Shown here piece after piece: positions 17,849-28,772 of a DNA stretch of 40,110 nt. The notes below the pieces were generated by a model, which searched no databases, was not told the DNA's origin, and saw only the letters and a list, made by a program, of their open reading frames with translations. Location of the stretch: positions 1 through 40,110 of the forward strand of contig CAHJXF010000003.1 in NCBI GenBank assembly GCA_903644065.1. Direction: 5' to 3'. How positions within the stretch are numbered: the stretch's first letter is position 1; each line of letters opens with the position of its first letter. Source of the DNA: Betaproteobacteria bacterium. Lineage in GTDB: Bacteria > Pseudomonadota > Gammaproteobacteria > Burkholderiales > Burkholderiaceae_D. Position numbers and translations under genes: made by a program.

Positions 17849-19204
17849 TCATTCGTCGCGCTGGAATCGAATCCGCGTGATGCGTTCGCCGTGCCGCGAC
17901 TCGACGTGGATTTCGAGCGAGCCGCCGCGCTCGACCGCGACGAGCGCCATCTCGATGGCCTGCAACAGGTGGGGATCGGTGAGCCCTTCCAGCGATTCCT
18001 GGAACCGGCTGTCGTCGACCGTCAAGGCCTCGTCGAGCGCCTGCGCGTCGATCTCGGCCATGCCTTCGAAGTGGATCGCGGACGCGTCGGCGAAGAAATG
18101 CTCGTCGGGTTGCTCGCCGTAGGCTTCCAGGCGTCGCGCCTTGATTTCCTGGCCGGGCGCGAGGACCTGCACGACCCGCATGCGCGACAGCAGCGTCAGC
18201 TCGTTCAGGCCCGACGCATCGAGCTGACTCTCGGCGGCCACGATCAGGTCGCCGTGCTCGATCGACAGCGGCACGATGCCGAGTCGCAGTGCGACGTCGG
18301 GCGCGATCGCGCGCACGGCCTCGGGCGAGACCGTGAAGTTGGCCAGCGACACGAAGTGGTGGCCCATCTTCTTCGCGTGGATCTTGTTCAGCGTGTCGGC
18401 GTCGACGACGCCCATGTCGATCAGGATCTGGCCGAGCGGCCGCCCGCGGTTGGCCCGCTGACGCGACAAGGCGATCTGCAGCGCGTCCGGCGCGATCGCG
18501 CCGAGTTCGATGAGCGCTTCGCCGAGACGCAGGCTCGGTTTCGTCTGCTGATGGGCCAGGGCCGCTTCGAGCTGCTGCGCCGTGATCAGGCCTTCGTCGA
18601 TCAGATAGTCGCCGAGCACCAGCTTGCGCATCTCCTGCTGCTTCTCGACGGCCGCCTGCAGCTGTTCTTCGCTGACCGCGTTCTCCTCCACGAGGACGCG
18701 GCCGATCGGGTCGCCGGCCTGGAAATAGGCGATCGCCGACTCCGGGACGAAGACGCGCTCGAGCAGATCGCCGGGGCGGCCGAAATAGAGGAACAGGCCG
18801 ATCGCATTGCGCACGTAGCCGCTGGTGTCGCCGGACTCGATCTCGTGATCGTCGAACTCGACGTTGTAGACATGCACCTGCGACGCCGCGAGCGAGACGT
18901 CGCCGCCGGACAGCGACATCTCGAGCGGACGCGCCGTCACCGGCTCGGTCAGTCGCAGCCGCTTGAAACGCGAGTTGCGCACGATGATCTTCGACGGATA
19001 GCGCGGATGGTCCGCATGCGGCCGGAAGACCACGTGCTCGTCGCGCCCGGTGAAGCGCAGCAACTCGCCTCTTTCCACCGAGCCGTCGTTGAACTCGATC
19101 TCGCACGGCTCACCGCCGCCTTCCTTCGTACCCAGCCGCAGATGGGCGGGCTCCGGCCAATGGATGGTGAGCGCTTCGGCGTCGCCGGGACGAGCAGGAA
19201 TCAT
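17849..19204 (-). CDS. ATPase-less GspE/PilB-like protein with four MshEN-type repeats
   Basis: A 451-residue cytoplasmic-type protein without signal peptide or membrane segment. Residues 33-90 form a beta-rich, possibly PilZ-like region. Four MshEN-like motifs follow with Gly at exactly 30-residue spacing (G168, G198, G228, G258), each of the form LGxxLIxxGxxxxxxLxxAL. Residues 281-360 resemble the rest of the type II secretion/type IV pilus ATPase N-domain (FVSLANFTVSPEAVRAI, RLGIVPLSIEHGDLIVAAES). Residues 412-451 (LLQAIEMALVAVERGGSLEIHVES) resemble the start of the GspE catalytic region, but the protein ends there, with no Walker A, Walker B or zinc motif. MshEN domains bind c-di-GMP in MshE and relatives; copy 3 (LRLGEALIELG) is the best match. 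The role is unknown; a c-di-GMP-responsive adaptor is the best inference. Confidence 0.75.
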   Translation of the reverse strand: MIPARPGDAEALTIHWPEPAHLRLGTKEGGGEPCEIEFNDGSVERGELLRFTGRDEHVVFRPHADHPRYPSKIIVRNSRFKRLRLTEPVTARPLEMSLSGGDVSLAASQVHVYNVEFDDHEIESGDTSGYVRNAIGLFLYFGRPGDLLERVFVPESAIAYFQAGDPIGRVLVEENAVSEEQLQAAVEKQQEMRKLVLGDYLIDEGLITAQQLEAALAHQQTKPSLRLGEALIELGAIAPDALQIALSRQRANRGRPLGQILIDMGVVDADTLNKIHAKKMGHHFVSLANFTVSPEAVRAIAPDVALRLGIVPLSIEHGDLIVAAESQLDASGLNELTLLSRMRVVQVLAPGQEIKARRLEAYGEQPDEHFFADASAIHFEGMAEIDAQALDEALTVDDSRFQESLEGLTDPHLLQAIEMALVAVERGGSLEIHVESRHGERITRIRFQRDE

Positions 19205-19463
19205 GGAAGTCGATCGATGACGGCGTGGGCACCGCGGGAAGCGAGCGAGCGTAGCGTGGAACCTTCGCTACAACCATCGGTTCATTTCCGAGGGGACTTG
19301 AGTGGTTTCCATCAGCCCCGCTGGTCGGTCGAGCCAGCAAGACGGCGACGGCGTCGGTTTGACGGGCGCGTGATTAAAAAAGTATCATCTCGCGGCTTTG
19401 CGTTCGACGAATCGAAGCGTCCGACCAACGGCTGCCCGGCGCAGCGTCCAGCGGTACCGCGCG
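19205..19463. other. intergenic region between the MshEN-repeat gene and atpI
   Basis: This 259-base divergent gap holds the atp promoter at its right end. A short dyad, GTAGCG (19251-19256) and CGCTAC (19266-19271), lies about 47 bases upstream of the MshEN-repeat gene start and might be an operator for it. An in-frame TTG at 19398 could extend atpI, but it falls almost on the predicted transcription start. Confidence 0.4.
19359..19388 (+). promoter_or_regulatory. sigma-70 promoter of the atp operon
   Basis: TTGACG (19359-19364) and TATCAT (19383-19388) are separated by 18 bases; each matches its consensus hexamer at 5 of 6 positions. An A-rich stretch fills part of the spacer, unusual in this G+C-rich DNA. 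Transcription should start near 19395, giving a leader of about 70 bases before the atpI ATG. Confidence 0.7.
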
Positions 19464-19814
19464 ATGGCATCAGCCGTTCTCCTGCAGGTCGCGATGACCG
19501 TCGTCGTCGCCGCGTTGGCAGCGATGATCGGCGGCTGGCACGCCGGCCTGTCGGCACTGATCGGGGGGGCGGCCTGCCTCGTGCCCAATGCCTTGTTCGC
19601 GCTGCGACTGGCCGTCGAATCGCGGCGGCCGGGCGGGGCGACGGTCCACGGATTCTTCATCGGCGAGTTCGTGAAGATCGCGGCGACGATCGGCGCACTG
19701 GTGCTGGTGGCGACGATCGATCGCAACGTGAACTGGCCTGCGCTCATCGTCGGGTTCATCGCGGCCCTGAAGAGTTATTACCTGCGGTTCGCGTTCCGGC
19801 GCGGCATGGCCTGA
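19464..19814 (+). CDS. atpI: ATP synthase subunit I (AtpI)
   Basis: A 116-residue small membrane protein, first gene of the ATP synthase operon. It has about four hydrophobic segments, with the typical AtpI stretch GLSALIGGAACLVPNALFALRL and then GFFIGEFVKIAATIGALVLV. AtpI is a non-essential assembly factor that helps form the c-ring. The ATG at 19464 (MASAVLLQVAM) is preferred; a TTG at 19398 would add 22 residues but would lie at the predicted transcription start. The gene is followed closely by atpB. Confidence 0.87.
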   Translation: MASAVLLQVAMTVVVAALAAMIGGWHAGLSALIGGAACLVPNALFALRLAVESRRPGGATVHGFFIGEFVKIAATIGALVLVATIDRNVNWPALIVGFIAALKSYYLRFAFRRGMA

Positions 19815-19857
19815 GCGGACGAAATCATTCGAACGACGCACCGACTGCGAGACACGC

Positions 19858-20733
19858 ATGGCTGTTGAAGATCTGGCGACCGAACACGCTCCGACCGCGT
19901 CGGAGTACATCGTCCATCACCTGACGCACCTGACCTCGAGCCCGCAGAAGGGCATCATTGACCTGTCGGTGGTCAACCTCGACACGCTGTTCTGGTCGAT
20001 CTCGATCGGCGTCGTCGGCATGGTGGGCATGTACCTCGCGGCCCGCAAGGCGACGTCCGGCGTGCCCGGCCGTTTCCAGGCGATGGTCGAGATGGTGGTC
20101 GAGATGGTCGAGGACCAGTCGAAGGCCATCGTCCACGGCAATCGCAAGTTCATCGCGCCGCTGGCCCTGACGGTGTTCGTCTGGGTGCTGCTGATGAACT
20201 CGCTCGACTTCCTGCCGGTGGACCTGTTCCACAAGCTGCTCGGCTGGGCGGGCCTCGAGCAGCGCATCGAGTTCTTCCGCCCGGTGCCCACCGCCGACCT
20301 CAACGGCACGTTCGGCATCTCGCTCGGCGTACTGATCCTGATGCTGTTCTACAGCGTCAAGATCAAGGGCCTCGGCGGCTGGGGACACGAGCTCCTGACC
20401 GCACCGTTCGGCACCAGCAAGAACCCGGTGTTCTTCGTGCTGCTGGCGCTCGCCAACCTGTTCATGCAGCTCGTCGAGTTCATCGCCAAGACGGTGTCGC
20501 TGGCGATGCGGCTGTTCGGCAACATGTATGCGGGCGAGCTGTTGTTCATGTTGATCGCGTTGATGGGCGCGGCGTGGACCGGCTGGAACTTCCAGTCGAT
20601 CGCGCTCGGTGGGGCGCACATCATCGCCGGCACGCTGTGGGCGGTGTTCCACATCCTGATCGTGGCGTTGCAGGCGTTCATCTTCATGATGCTGACGCTG
20701 GTCTACCTCGGCCAGGCGCACGAGGGACACTGA
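19858..20733 (+). CDS. atpB: ATP synthase Fo subunit a
   Basis: A 291-residue integral membrane protein forming the proton half-channels beside the c-ring. The helix SLAMRLFGNMYAGELL carries the essential stator Arg. VFVWVLLMNSLDFLPVDL and the final helix ALQAFIFMMLTLVYLGQAHEGH are typical of betaproteobacterial subunit a. Length is normal. It is followed by a 108-base gap with a short tandem repeat before atpE. Confidence 0.97.
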   Translation: MAVEDLATEHAPTASEYIVHHLTHLTSSPQKGIIDLSVVNLDTLFWSISIGVVGMVGMYLAARKATSGVPGRFQAMVEMVVEMVEDQSKAIVHGNRKFIAPLALTVFVWVLLMNSLDFLPVDLFHKLLGWAGLEQRIEFFRPVPTADLNGTFGISLGVLILMLFYSVKIKGLGGWGHELLTAPFGTSKNPVFFVLLALANLFMQLVEFIAKTVSLAMRLFGNMYAGELLFMLIALMGAAWTGWNFQSIALGGAHIIAGTLWAVFHILIVALQAFIFMMLTLVYLGQAHEGH

Positions 20734-21081
<348 letters not shown>

Positions 21082-21133
21082 TCGACGCGTCCCATCCGCT
21101 GTCCGTCTCCACCGTCTCGACAGGACTTCGACC

Positions 21134-21604
21134 GTGAATCTGAACGCGACCTTCATCATTCAGACCATCGTGTTCCTCATCCTCGCGTGGTTCACGATGA
21201 AGTTCGTGTGGCCGCCGTTGATGCAGGCGATCGACGACCGCGCGAAGAAGATCGCCGACGGGCTGGCCTCGGCCGATCGTGCCAAGCTCGAGCTGAACGA
21301 AGCGCACAAGCGCGTCGACGCCGAACTGGCGCAGTCGCGCAACGACAACCAGGTGCGCCTGGCCGAAGCCGAGAAGCAGGCGGCGATGGTGATGGCGGAT
21401 GCGCGCAAGGATGCCGAGACCGAAAAGGCGCGCATCCTCGCCGAAGCGAAGACCGAAGCCGATCAGGAAGTGCAGCGGGCGCGCGACGCGTTGCGCGACC
21501 AGGTCGCCGCGCTGGCGGTGCAGGGTGCCGAGCAGATCCTCAAGAAGGAAATCGATCCGGCGCGTCATGCGGCCCTCTTGAACGAGCTGAAGGCGCAGCT
21601 CTAG
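21134..21604 (+). CDS. atpF: ATP synthase Fo subunit b
   Basis: A 156-residue peripheral stalk subunit. One N-terminal membrane helix ([20 protein letters not shown]) is followed by a long charged coiled coil rich in Ala, Glu, Lys and Arg, ending in LKAQL. Translation starts at GTG 21134, since [14 protein letters not shown] is the standard N-terminus. The next gene starts 6 bases after the stop. Confidence 0.96.
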   Translation: MNLNATFIIQTIVFLILAWFTMKFVWPPLMQAIDDRAKKIADGLASADRAKLELNEAHKRVDAELAQSRNDNQVRLAEAEKQAAMVMADARKDAETEKARILAEAKTEADQEVQRARDALRDQVAALAVQGAEQILKKEIDPARHAALLNELKAQL

Positions 21605-21610
21605 TCGGCC

Positions 21611-22159
21611 ATGGCAGAACTCTCGACCATCGGCCGGCCCTACGCCGAAGCGCTGTTCCGCGTCGCCTCCGAAGACGCGACGAGCGATGCGATGACGCGC
21701 TGGTCGTCGCTGGTGGCCAACATGGGCGCGGTGGCGTCCGACCCCGACATGCGTCGCGTGCTGGCCGACCCGCGCGTGAACGCCGACCAGGTCTACGGCG
21801 TCTTCGTCGGTGCGCTGGGCAGCGAGCCGCCGACGACGGCACAGAATTTCATCCGGACCCTGATCGACAACGATCGACTGGGCGTGATGCCCGAGATCGC
21901 GGCGCAATTCGCGGCGCTGGTCGACGCGCGGCAGGGCAGTGCCGAGGCGCACATCACGAGCGCTTTCCCGATGGACGACGGCGAAGTGGCCGACCTCGTC
22001 GTGGCGCTCGAGAAGAAGTTCGCGATCAAGCTGAAGGCGATGGTCGACGTCGACCCGTCGTTGATCGGCGGCGTGCGGGTCGTCGTCGGCGATCGTGTGC
22101 TCGACACGTCGGTCCGCTCGCGCCTCGATGCGATGAAGACGGCACTGACGGCAGCTTGA
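21611..22159 (+). CDS. atpH: ATP synthase F1 subunit delta
   Basis: A 182-residue OSCP/delta subunit that joins the peripheral stalk to the top of F1. The N-terminus has the family motif TIGRPYAEALFRVA, and the C-terminal part has DPSLIGGVRVVVGDRVLDTSVRSRLDAM, typical of delta. Length is normal. A 75-base gap with the atpA ribosome site follows. Confidence 0.95.
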   Translation: MAELSTIGRPYAEALFRVASEDATSDAMTRWSSLVANMGAVASDPDMRRVLADPRVNADQVYGVFVGALGSEPPTTAQNFIRTLIDNDRLGVMPEIAAQFAALVDARQGSAEAHITSAFPMDDGEVADLVVALEKKFAIKLKAMVDVDPSLIGGVRVVVGDRVLDTSVRSRLDAMKTALTAA

Positions 22160-22234
22160 CGACGTAAGAATGTTTCCTTCGTTCACCGCGGGTTCGCTTC
22201 GCGAATCGCGTCCTTGTGTTGGAGTGGTCCCCCC

Positions 22235-23791
22235 ATGCACCTGAATCCATCCGAAATCAGCGAGCTCATCAAGAGCCGCATCGAAGGCCTCGGCGCCTCG
22301 ACCGAAGTGCGCAACCAGGGCACGGTCGTGTCGGTGACCGACGGCATCGTCCGCATCCACGGCCTGTCCGACGCGATGCAGGGCGAGATGCTGGAATTTT
22401 CGCCCGACTCGCAGGGCAATCCCACGTTCGGCCTCGCGCTCAACCTCGAGCGCGACTCGGTCGGCGCGGTGATCCTGGGCGAATACGAGCACATCTCCGA
22501 AGGCGAGACGGTCAAGACCACGGGTCGCATCCTGGAAGTGCCGGTCGGCCCCGAGTTGATCGGTCGCGTCGTCAACGCGCTCGGCGCGCCGATCGACGGC
22601 AAGGGCCCGATCAACGCGAAGATGACCGACGTCATCGAGAAGGTCGCGCCCGGCGTGATCGCCCGGCAGTCGGTGTCGCAGCCGATGCAGACGGGCCTGA
22701 AGTCGATCGACGCGATGGTGCCGGTCGGTCGCGGCCAGCGCGAGCTGATCATCGGCGATCGGCAGACCGGCAAGTCGGCGGTCGCGATCGACTGCGTGAT
22801 CAACCAGCGAGGCCAGGACTGCATCTGCGTCTACGTGGCGATCGGCCAGAAGGCGTCGACGATCAAGAACGTGGTGCGGGCGCTGGAACAGAACGGCGCG
22901 ATGGAATACACCATCGTCGTCGCCGCCAGCGCCTCCGAGTCGGCGGCCATGCAGTACGTGTCGGCCTACTCGGGCTGCACGATGGGCGAGTACTTCCGCG
23001 ACCGCGGCCAGGACGCGCTGATCATCTACGACGACCTGTCGAAGCAGGCCGTCGCGTATCGCCAGATCTCGCTGCTGCTGCGCCGCCCGCCGGGCCGCGA
23101 GGCGTATCCGGGCGACGTGTTCTATCTGCACTCGCGGCTGCTCGAGCGTTCGGCGCGGGTCAACGCCGAATACGTCGAGGCCTTCACGAAGGGCGAGGTC
23201 AAGGGCAAGACCGGGTCGCTGACCGCGCTGCCGATCATCGAGACGCAGGCCGGCGACGTGTCGGCGTTCGTGCCGACCAACGTGATCTCGATCACCGACG
23301 GCCAGATCTTTCTCGAGACCAGCCTGTTCAACGCCGGCGTCCGCCCGGCCATCAACGCCGGCATTTCGGTGTCGCGAGTCGGTGGCGCGGCGCAGACCAA
23401 GGTCGTCAAGGGCCTGTCGGGCGGCATCCGTACCGACCTCGCGCAGTACCGCGAGCTGGCGGCGTTCGCGCAGTTCGCGTCCGACCTCGACGAAGCGACG
23501 CGCAAGCAGCTCGACCGCGGCGCTCGCGTGACCGAGTTGTTGAAGCAGGCGCAGTACTCGCCGCTGCCGGTGTCGTTGATGGCCGTGTCGCTGTTCGCGG
23601 TCAACAAGGGCTACTTCGACGACCTCGAGATCAAGCAGGTGCTGCCGTTCGAGAGCGGCCTGCACAAGTCGCTGAAGGCCAAGAACGCGGCGCTGCTCGA
23701 CAAGATCGACTCGACGAAGCAGCTCGACAAGGACGGCGAGAAGGAACTGGGCGACGCGATCGCGGAGTTCAAGAAAAGCGGTAGTTATTGA
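22235..23791 (+). CDS. atpA: ATP synthase F1 subunit alpha
   Basis: A 518-residue regulatory nucleotide-binding subunit of F1. Walker A GDRQTGKS is at residues 174-181, [35 protein letters not shown] is present, and the Arg-finger region is in [11 protein letters not shown]. The ATG at 22235 gives [13 protein letters not shown], the normal start; 7 extra codons upstream in frame are not typical. GGAG at 22221-22224 serves as the ribosome site. Confidence 0.98.
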   Translation: MHLNPSEISELIKSRIEGLGASTEVRNQGTVVSVTDGIVRIHGLSDAMQGEMLEFSPDSQGNPTFGLALNLERDSVGAVILGEYEHISEGETVKTTGRILEVPVGPELIGRVVNALGAPIDGKGPINAKMTDVIEKVAPGVIARQSVSQPMQTGLKSIDAMVPVGRGQRELIIGDRQTGKSAVAIDCVINQRGQDCICVYVAIGQKASTIKNVVRALEQNGAMEYTIVVAASASESAAMQYVSAYSGCTMGEYFRDRGQDALIIYDDLSKQAVAYRQISLLLRRPPGREAYPGDVFYLHSRLLERSARVNAEYVEAFTKGEVKGKTGSLTALPIIETQAGDVSAFVPTNVISITDGQIFLETSLFNAGVRPAINAGISVSRVGGAAQTKVVKGLSGGIRTDLAQYRELAAFAQFASDLDEATRKQLDRGARVTELLKQAQYSPLPVSLMAVSLFAVNKGYFDDLEIKQVLPFESGLHKSLKAKNAALLDKIDSTKQLDKDGEKELGDAIAEFKKSGSY

Positions 23792-23884
23792 GGCAGCTTC
23801 GCCGTTCGCTGTGCGACCGGCGTAACCCTTTCAACGACCCGAGGCCGCTTCGCGACCTCGTCCTCGTGTTTCGAAGGCAACGCC

Positions 23885-24760
23885 ATGGCAGCCGGTAAAG
23901 AGATCCGCGGCAAGATCAAATCGGTCGAGAACACCAAGAAGATCACGAAGGCGATGGAGATGGTCGCCGCGTCGAAGATGCGAAAGGCCCAGGAGCGGAT
24001 GCGAAAGGCGAGGCCGTACGCGGAGAAGGTGCGCAACATCGCCGCGCATCTGGCCGAGGCCAACCCCGAGTTCACGCACCCGTTCATGGTCGCGCACGAC
24101 GATGCGCAGCAGGTCGGCTTCATCGTCGTCACGACCGACAAGGGACTGGCCGGCGGCCTCAACACCAACATCCTGCGCGCCGTCACGGCCAAGATTCGCG
24201 AGTACGACGGGCAGGGCGTGAAGACGCAGGCGGTCGCGATCGGCGGCAAGGGCTTCGGCTTCCTGTCGCGGATCGGCGCCAACGTCGTGGCCAATGCCGT
24301 GCAGCTCGGCGACTCGCCGCACCTGGACAAGCTGATCGGTCCGATCAAGGTGCTGCTCGACGCGTATGCCGACGGCAAGCTGAAGGCCGTGTACCTGTGC
24401 TACACCCGCTTCATCAGCGCCATCACGCAGCAGCCGATGGTGGAACAGCTGCTGCCGCTGTCGCCCGAGCACATGGAGCGAACGGCCGAAGAGAAGGCGT
24501 ACGCGTGGGACTACCTGTACGAGCCCGACGCACAGAGCGTGATCGAGTTCCTGATGGTCCGCTACGTCGAGGCGCTGGTGTTCACCGCGGTGTCGGAGAA
24601 CATGGCGTCGGAGCAGTCGGCACGCATGGTCGCGATGAAGGCGGCCACCGACAACGCGGGCAACGTGATCGGCGAGTTGAAGCTGGTCTACAACAAGACG
24701 CGGCAGGCGGCGATCACCACGGAGTTGAGTGAGATCGTCGCGGGGGCCGCGGCGGTTTGA
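23885..24760 (+). CDS. atpG: ATP synthase F1 subunit gamma
   Basis: A 291-residue central rotor shaft. The N-terminal helix contains [31 protein letters not shown] and the C-terminal helix contains [31 protein letters not shown], the two coiled-coil arms inside the alpha3beta3 ring. Length is normal. A palindromic repeat lies in the 131-base gap between this gene and atpD. Confidence 0.97.
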   Translation: MAAGKEIRGKIKSVENTKKITKAMEMVAASKMRKAQERMRKARPYAEKVRNIAAHLAEANPEFTHPFMVAHDDAQQVGFIVVTTDKGLAGGLNTNILRAVTAKIREYDGQGVKTQAVAIGGKGFGFLSRIGANVVANAVQLGDSPHLDKLIGPIKVLLDAYADGKLKAVYLCYTRFISAITQQPMVEQLLPLSPEHMERTAEEKAYAWDYLYEPDAQSVIEFLMVRYVEALVFTAVSENMASEQSARMVAMKAATDNAGNVIGELKLVYNKTRQAAITTELSEIVAGAAAV

Positions 24761-24772
24761 CGGCTGGATACC

Positions 24773-24799
24773 GGATCCGAGGTTATCGGATTCGAGGTT

Positions 24800-24802
<3 letters not shown>
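24773..24802. repeat. 15-bp direct repeat next to the atpG-atpD palindrome
   Basis: GGATCCGAGGTTATC (24773-24787) is followed at once by GGATTCGAGGTTGTC (24788-24802); 13 of 15 bases match. The second copy runs into the left arm of the palindromic element. Confidence 0.75.
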
Positions 24803-26337
<1,535 letters not shown>

Positions 26338-26374
26338 AGCGGATCGACGAGATCGTCTGACGGAAGCGAACATC

Positions 26375-26797
26375 ATGGCCAATACCATTCACGTCGACGT
26401 CGTCTCGGCCGAGGAGAACATCTTCTCGGGCGAGGCGGAGTTCGTCGCGTTGCCGGGCGAGTCGGGCGAGCTCGGCATCTACCCGAAGCACACGCCGCTG
26501 ATCACGCGCATCAAGCCGGGCGCCGTGCGCATCCGCGTGCCCGGTCAGTCGGAGGACGAATTCGTCTTCGTGGCGGGTGGCATTCTCGAGGTGCAGCCCG
26601 GCGGCGTGACGGTTCTGGCCGACACGGCGATCCGCGGCGCCGACCTCGACGAGAGCAAGGCGGCCGAGGCGAAGAAGAGCGCCGAAGAAGCGATGACGAA
26701 CGCCAAGAGCGAGCTCGACCTGGCGCGTGCGCAGTCGGAGCTGACGGTGATGGCGGCGCAACTCGCCGCGATCCAGAAGCTGCGACACAAGCGCTGA
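26375..26797 (+). CDS. atpC: ATP synthase F1 subunit epsilon
   Basis: A 140-residue rotor subunit that also restrains ATP hydrolysis. The beta-sandwich domain has [35 protein letters not shown] and [20 protein letters not shown]. The C-terminal Ala/Glu/Lys-rich helical hairpin is complete. It is the last gene of the operon; its stop codon lies inside the stem of the terminator-like hairpin. Confidence 0.97.
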   Translation: MANTIHVDVVSAEENIFSGEAEFVALPGESGELGIYPKHTPLITRIKPGAVRIRVPGQSEDEFVFVAGGILEVQPGGVTVLADTAIRGADLDESKAAEAKKSAEEAMTNAKSELDLARAQSELTVMAAQLAAIQKLRHKR

Positions 26798-26817
26798 CTC
26801 GGCTGGCCGAGTCAGCG
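26792..26817 (+). terminator. hairpin at the end of the atp operon
   Basis: GCTGACTCGGC (26793-26803) and GCCGAGTCAGC (26806-26816) are perfect inverted repeats, extended by one C-G pair. The atpC TGA is inside the left arm. Only a short T run follows (GTTCC), so it may stabilise the mRNA end or assist termination rather than act as a textbook terminator. Confidence 0.6.
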
Positions 26818-26995
26818 TTCCGGCGTAGGCCGGGACCCAGGCGTTCCGAGCGCGTGCGCCGAGTCAGCGTCGCGGCGCCGACAGCCGATCGTCGCCCGTG
26901 CGAGCGCCGATTCGGCATCGCGGCAGAGGCGAAATCGCAATGGCTCCCGACATCGGCGCCAGCGCGATCGGCTCGTCTTCCGCACTTCGACGACT
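26798..26995. other. intergenic region between atpC and tdk
   Basis: This is 198 bases between convergent genes, with no gene visible. After the atpC hairpin, 26820-26839 resembles one arm of the atpG-atpD palindrome (CCGGCGTAGGCCGGGACCCA). GCCGAGTCAGCGT occurs at 26806-26818 and again at 26858-26870. The pattern suggests a decayed repeat element. Confidence 0.5.
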
Positions 26996-27565
26996 TCAGC
27001 AGATCCCGGTATAGAAGCGCAGCGGGCACACGGCCTCATAGCGCTCGTTGCCGCCGATCTCCACCTGCGCGCCTTCGGTGATGCGACGCCCCGCATCGTC
27101 GACCCGCATGTTGAAGGTCGCCTTGCGGCCGCAGCGACACACGGTCTTCATCTCTTCGAGGTCGTCCGCGAGCGTCAGCAACGTGCGCGAGCCCGGAAAC
27201 GCGACGCCCTGGAAATCGCTGCGGATGCCGTAGCAGATCACCGGCACGCGTTCGACGTGGGCGAAGCGATGCAGGTCGGTGACCTGGCGTTCGGTGAGGA
27301 ACTGCGCCTCGTCGATCAGCACGCACGACGGCAGTGGCGGACGCGACAGCAGCAGGTCACCGAAGGCGGTCGACGGGTCGAAGAGCTCGGCCGGGCGTTC
27401 CACGCCGAGCCGGGAGACGATGCGGCCGGTGCCGAATCGGGTGTCGATGGCCGACGTGAACAGCGCCACCGTCTGCCCACGCTCCTCGTAGTTGTGGGCG
27501 ACCTGCAGCAGCGCGGTCGACTTGCCCGCGTTCATCGCCGCATAGCGGAAATAGAGCTTGGCCAT
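26996..27565 (-). CDS. tdk: thymidine kinase (type II), atypical C-terminus
   Basis: A 189-residue cytoplasmic kinase that phosphorylates thymidine to dTMP in pyrimidine salvage. It shows the P-loop NAGKST (residues 12-17), DEAQF with catalytic Glu86, and the lasso region IGGNERYEAVC. Zinc ligands C143 and C145 (CRC) and C180 are present, but the position of the usual fourth ligand (His in E. coli, C-x-x-H) is Arg183, and the protein stops at Cys189, about 16 residues short of the E. coli enzyme. C189 might substitute. The gene is monocistronic and divergent from hemE; a GAGGG lies just upstream of its ATG. Confidence 0.93.
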   Translation of the reverse strand: MAKLYFRYAAMNAGKSTALLQVAHNYEERGQTVALFTSAIDTRFGTGRIVSRLGVERPAELFDPSTAFGDLLLSRPPLPSCVLIDEAQFLTERQVTDLHRFAHVERVPVICYGIRSDFQGVAFPGSRTLLTLADDLEEMKTVCRCGRKATFNMRVDDAGRRITEGAQVEIGGNERYEAVCPLRFYTGIC

Positions 27566-27665
27566 CGAGCCCTCGCTGACGGAAAGCGGGGAAGTCTAAG
27601 CGCTCGCCGCCGCGTCGTCGCACGCGGCCGCGCGATTAGAATGCATGCTCTTCGACGGACACCTC

Positions 27666-28772
27666 ATGCCAGCGACCGGCCTCGCCAACGACAGCTTTCT
27701 CCGCGCACTGATGCGCCAACCCACTCCGCGCACGCCGGTGTGGCTGATGCGCCAGGCCGGGCGGTACCTGCCGGAGTACGTCGCCACGCGCCGGAAAGCC
27801 GGCTCGTTCCTCGGTCTCGCGAAAACGCCCGACTACGCCACCGAGGTCACGCTGCAGCCGCTCGACCGCTACGATCTCGACGCGGCGATCCTGTTCTCGG
27901 ACATTCTCACCGTGCCCGACGCGATGGGGCTCGGCCTGCGCTTCGTCGAAGGCGAAGGACCGCAGTTCGAGCGCCCGGTGCGCGACGAAGCCGACGTGGC
28001 GAAGCTGCGCGTCCCGTCGCGCGACAGCCTGCGTTACGTCTACGACGCCACCGCGCAGATCCGCCGCGCGCTGGTCCGGGCGGACGGCTTGCAACGGGTG
28101 CCGCTGATCGGTTTTTCCGGCAGCCCGTGGACCCTGGCCTGCTACATGATCGAAGGCCAGTCGTCGCGCGACTTCCAGACCATCAAGACGATGATGTACC
28201 GGCGCCCCGACCTGCTCGAGCGCTTGCTCGACGTGACGACCGACGCGGTCATCGACTATCTGACGGCGCAGATCGAGGCCGGAGCCCAGGCCGTGATGCT
28301 GTTCGATACCTGGGGCGGCGCGCTGGCGCACGACGCCTACCGGCGCTGGTCGCTGGCCCACATGGCGCGGATCGTCCGCGCCCTGCCGCGCGAACAGGCG
28401 GGTGAACGGGTGCCCAACATCATCTTCACGAAGGGCGGCGGCGCGTGGATCGCCGACATCGCCAGGACCGGGGTCGACGCGATCGGACTCGACTGGACGA
28501 CCGACCCTGCGGTCGCCCGGGCGGCGGTCGGCCACTGCTGCGCGTTGCAGGGCAACCTCGATCCCTCCGCGCTGTTCGGAACCGACGAGGCGATCCGGGC
28601 CGAGGCGGCGAAGGTCCTGACGGCGTTCGACAGCCCTCGCACGCCGGGCCACGTCTTCAATCTCGGCCACGGCATCTCGCAGTTCACCCCGCCCGACGCC
28701 GTGACCACGTTGGTGGAAGCGGTTCACGCATTCGGTCGGGGGCCGGGTTTCCCGTCGAGCGCGCCCGCCTGA
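27666..28772 (+). CDS. hemE: uroporphyrinogen decarboxylase
   Basis: A 368-residue cytoplasmic enzyme that converts uroporphyrinogen III to coproporphyrinogen III in haem synthesis. It has [15 protein letters not shown] with the two substrate-binding Arg, [10 protein letters not shown] with the catalytic Asp, [16 protein letters not shown], and NLGHGI with the conserved His. The ATG at 27666 ([19 protein letters not shown]) matches the family start; in-frame ATG 27645 overlaps a possible -10 element (TAGAAT, 27637-27642). It is adjacent to priA, an arrangement I associate with betaproteobacteria. Confidence 0.97.
   Translation: MPATGLANDSFLRALMRQPTPRTPVWLMRQAGRYLPEYVATRRKAGSFLGLAKTPDYATEVTLQPLDRYDLDAAILFSDILTVPDAMGLGLRFVEGEGPQFERPVRDEADVAKLRVPSRDSLRYVYDATAQIRRALVRADGLQRVPLIGFSGSPWTLACYMIEGQSSRDFQTIKTMMYRRPDLLERLLDVTTDAVIDYLTAQIEAGAQAVMLFDTWGGALAHDAYRRWSLAHMARIVRALPREQAGERVPNIIFTKGGGAWIADIARTGVDAIGLDWTTDPAVARAAVGHCCALQGNLDPSALFGTDEAIRAEAAKVLTAFDSPRTPGHVFNLGHGISQFTPPDAVTTLVEAVHAFGRGPGFPSSAPA

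Noticed and set aside
19398-19463. TTG at 19398 as atpI start
   Set aside because: It lies about three bases from the predicted transcription start of a good promoter and has no ribosome site.
27645-27665. ATG at 27645 as hemE start
   Set aside because: The seven extra residues are not family-like and the codon is too near a possible -10 element at 27637-27642.
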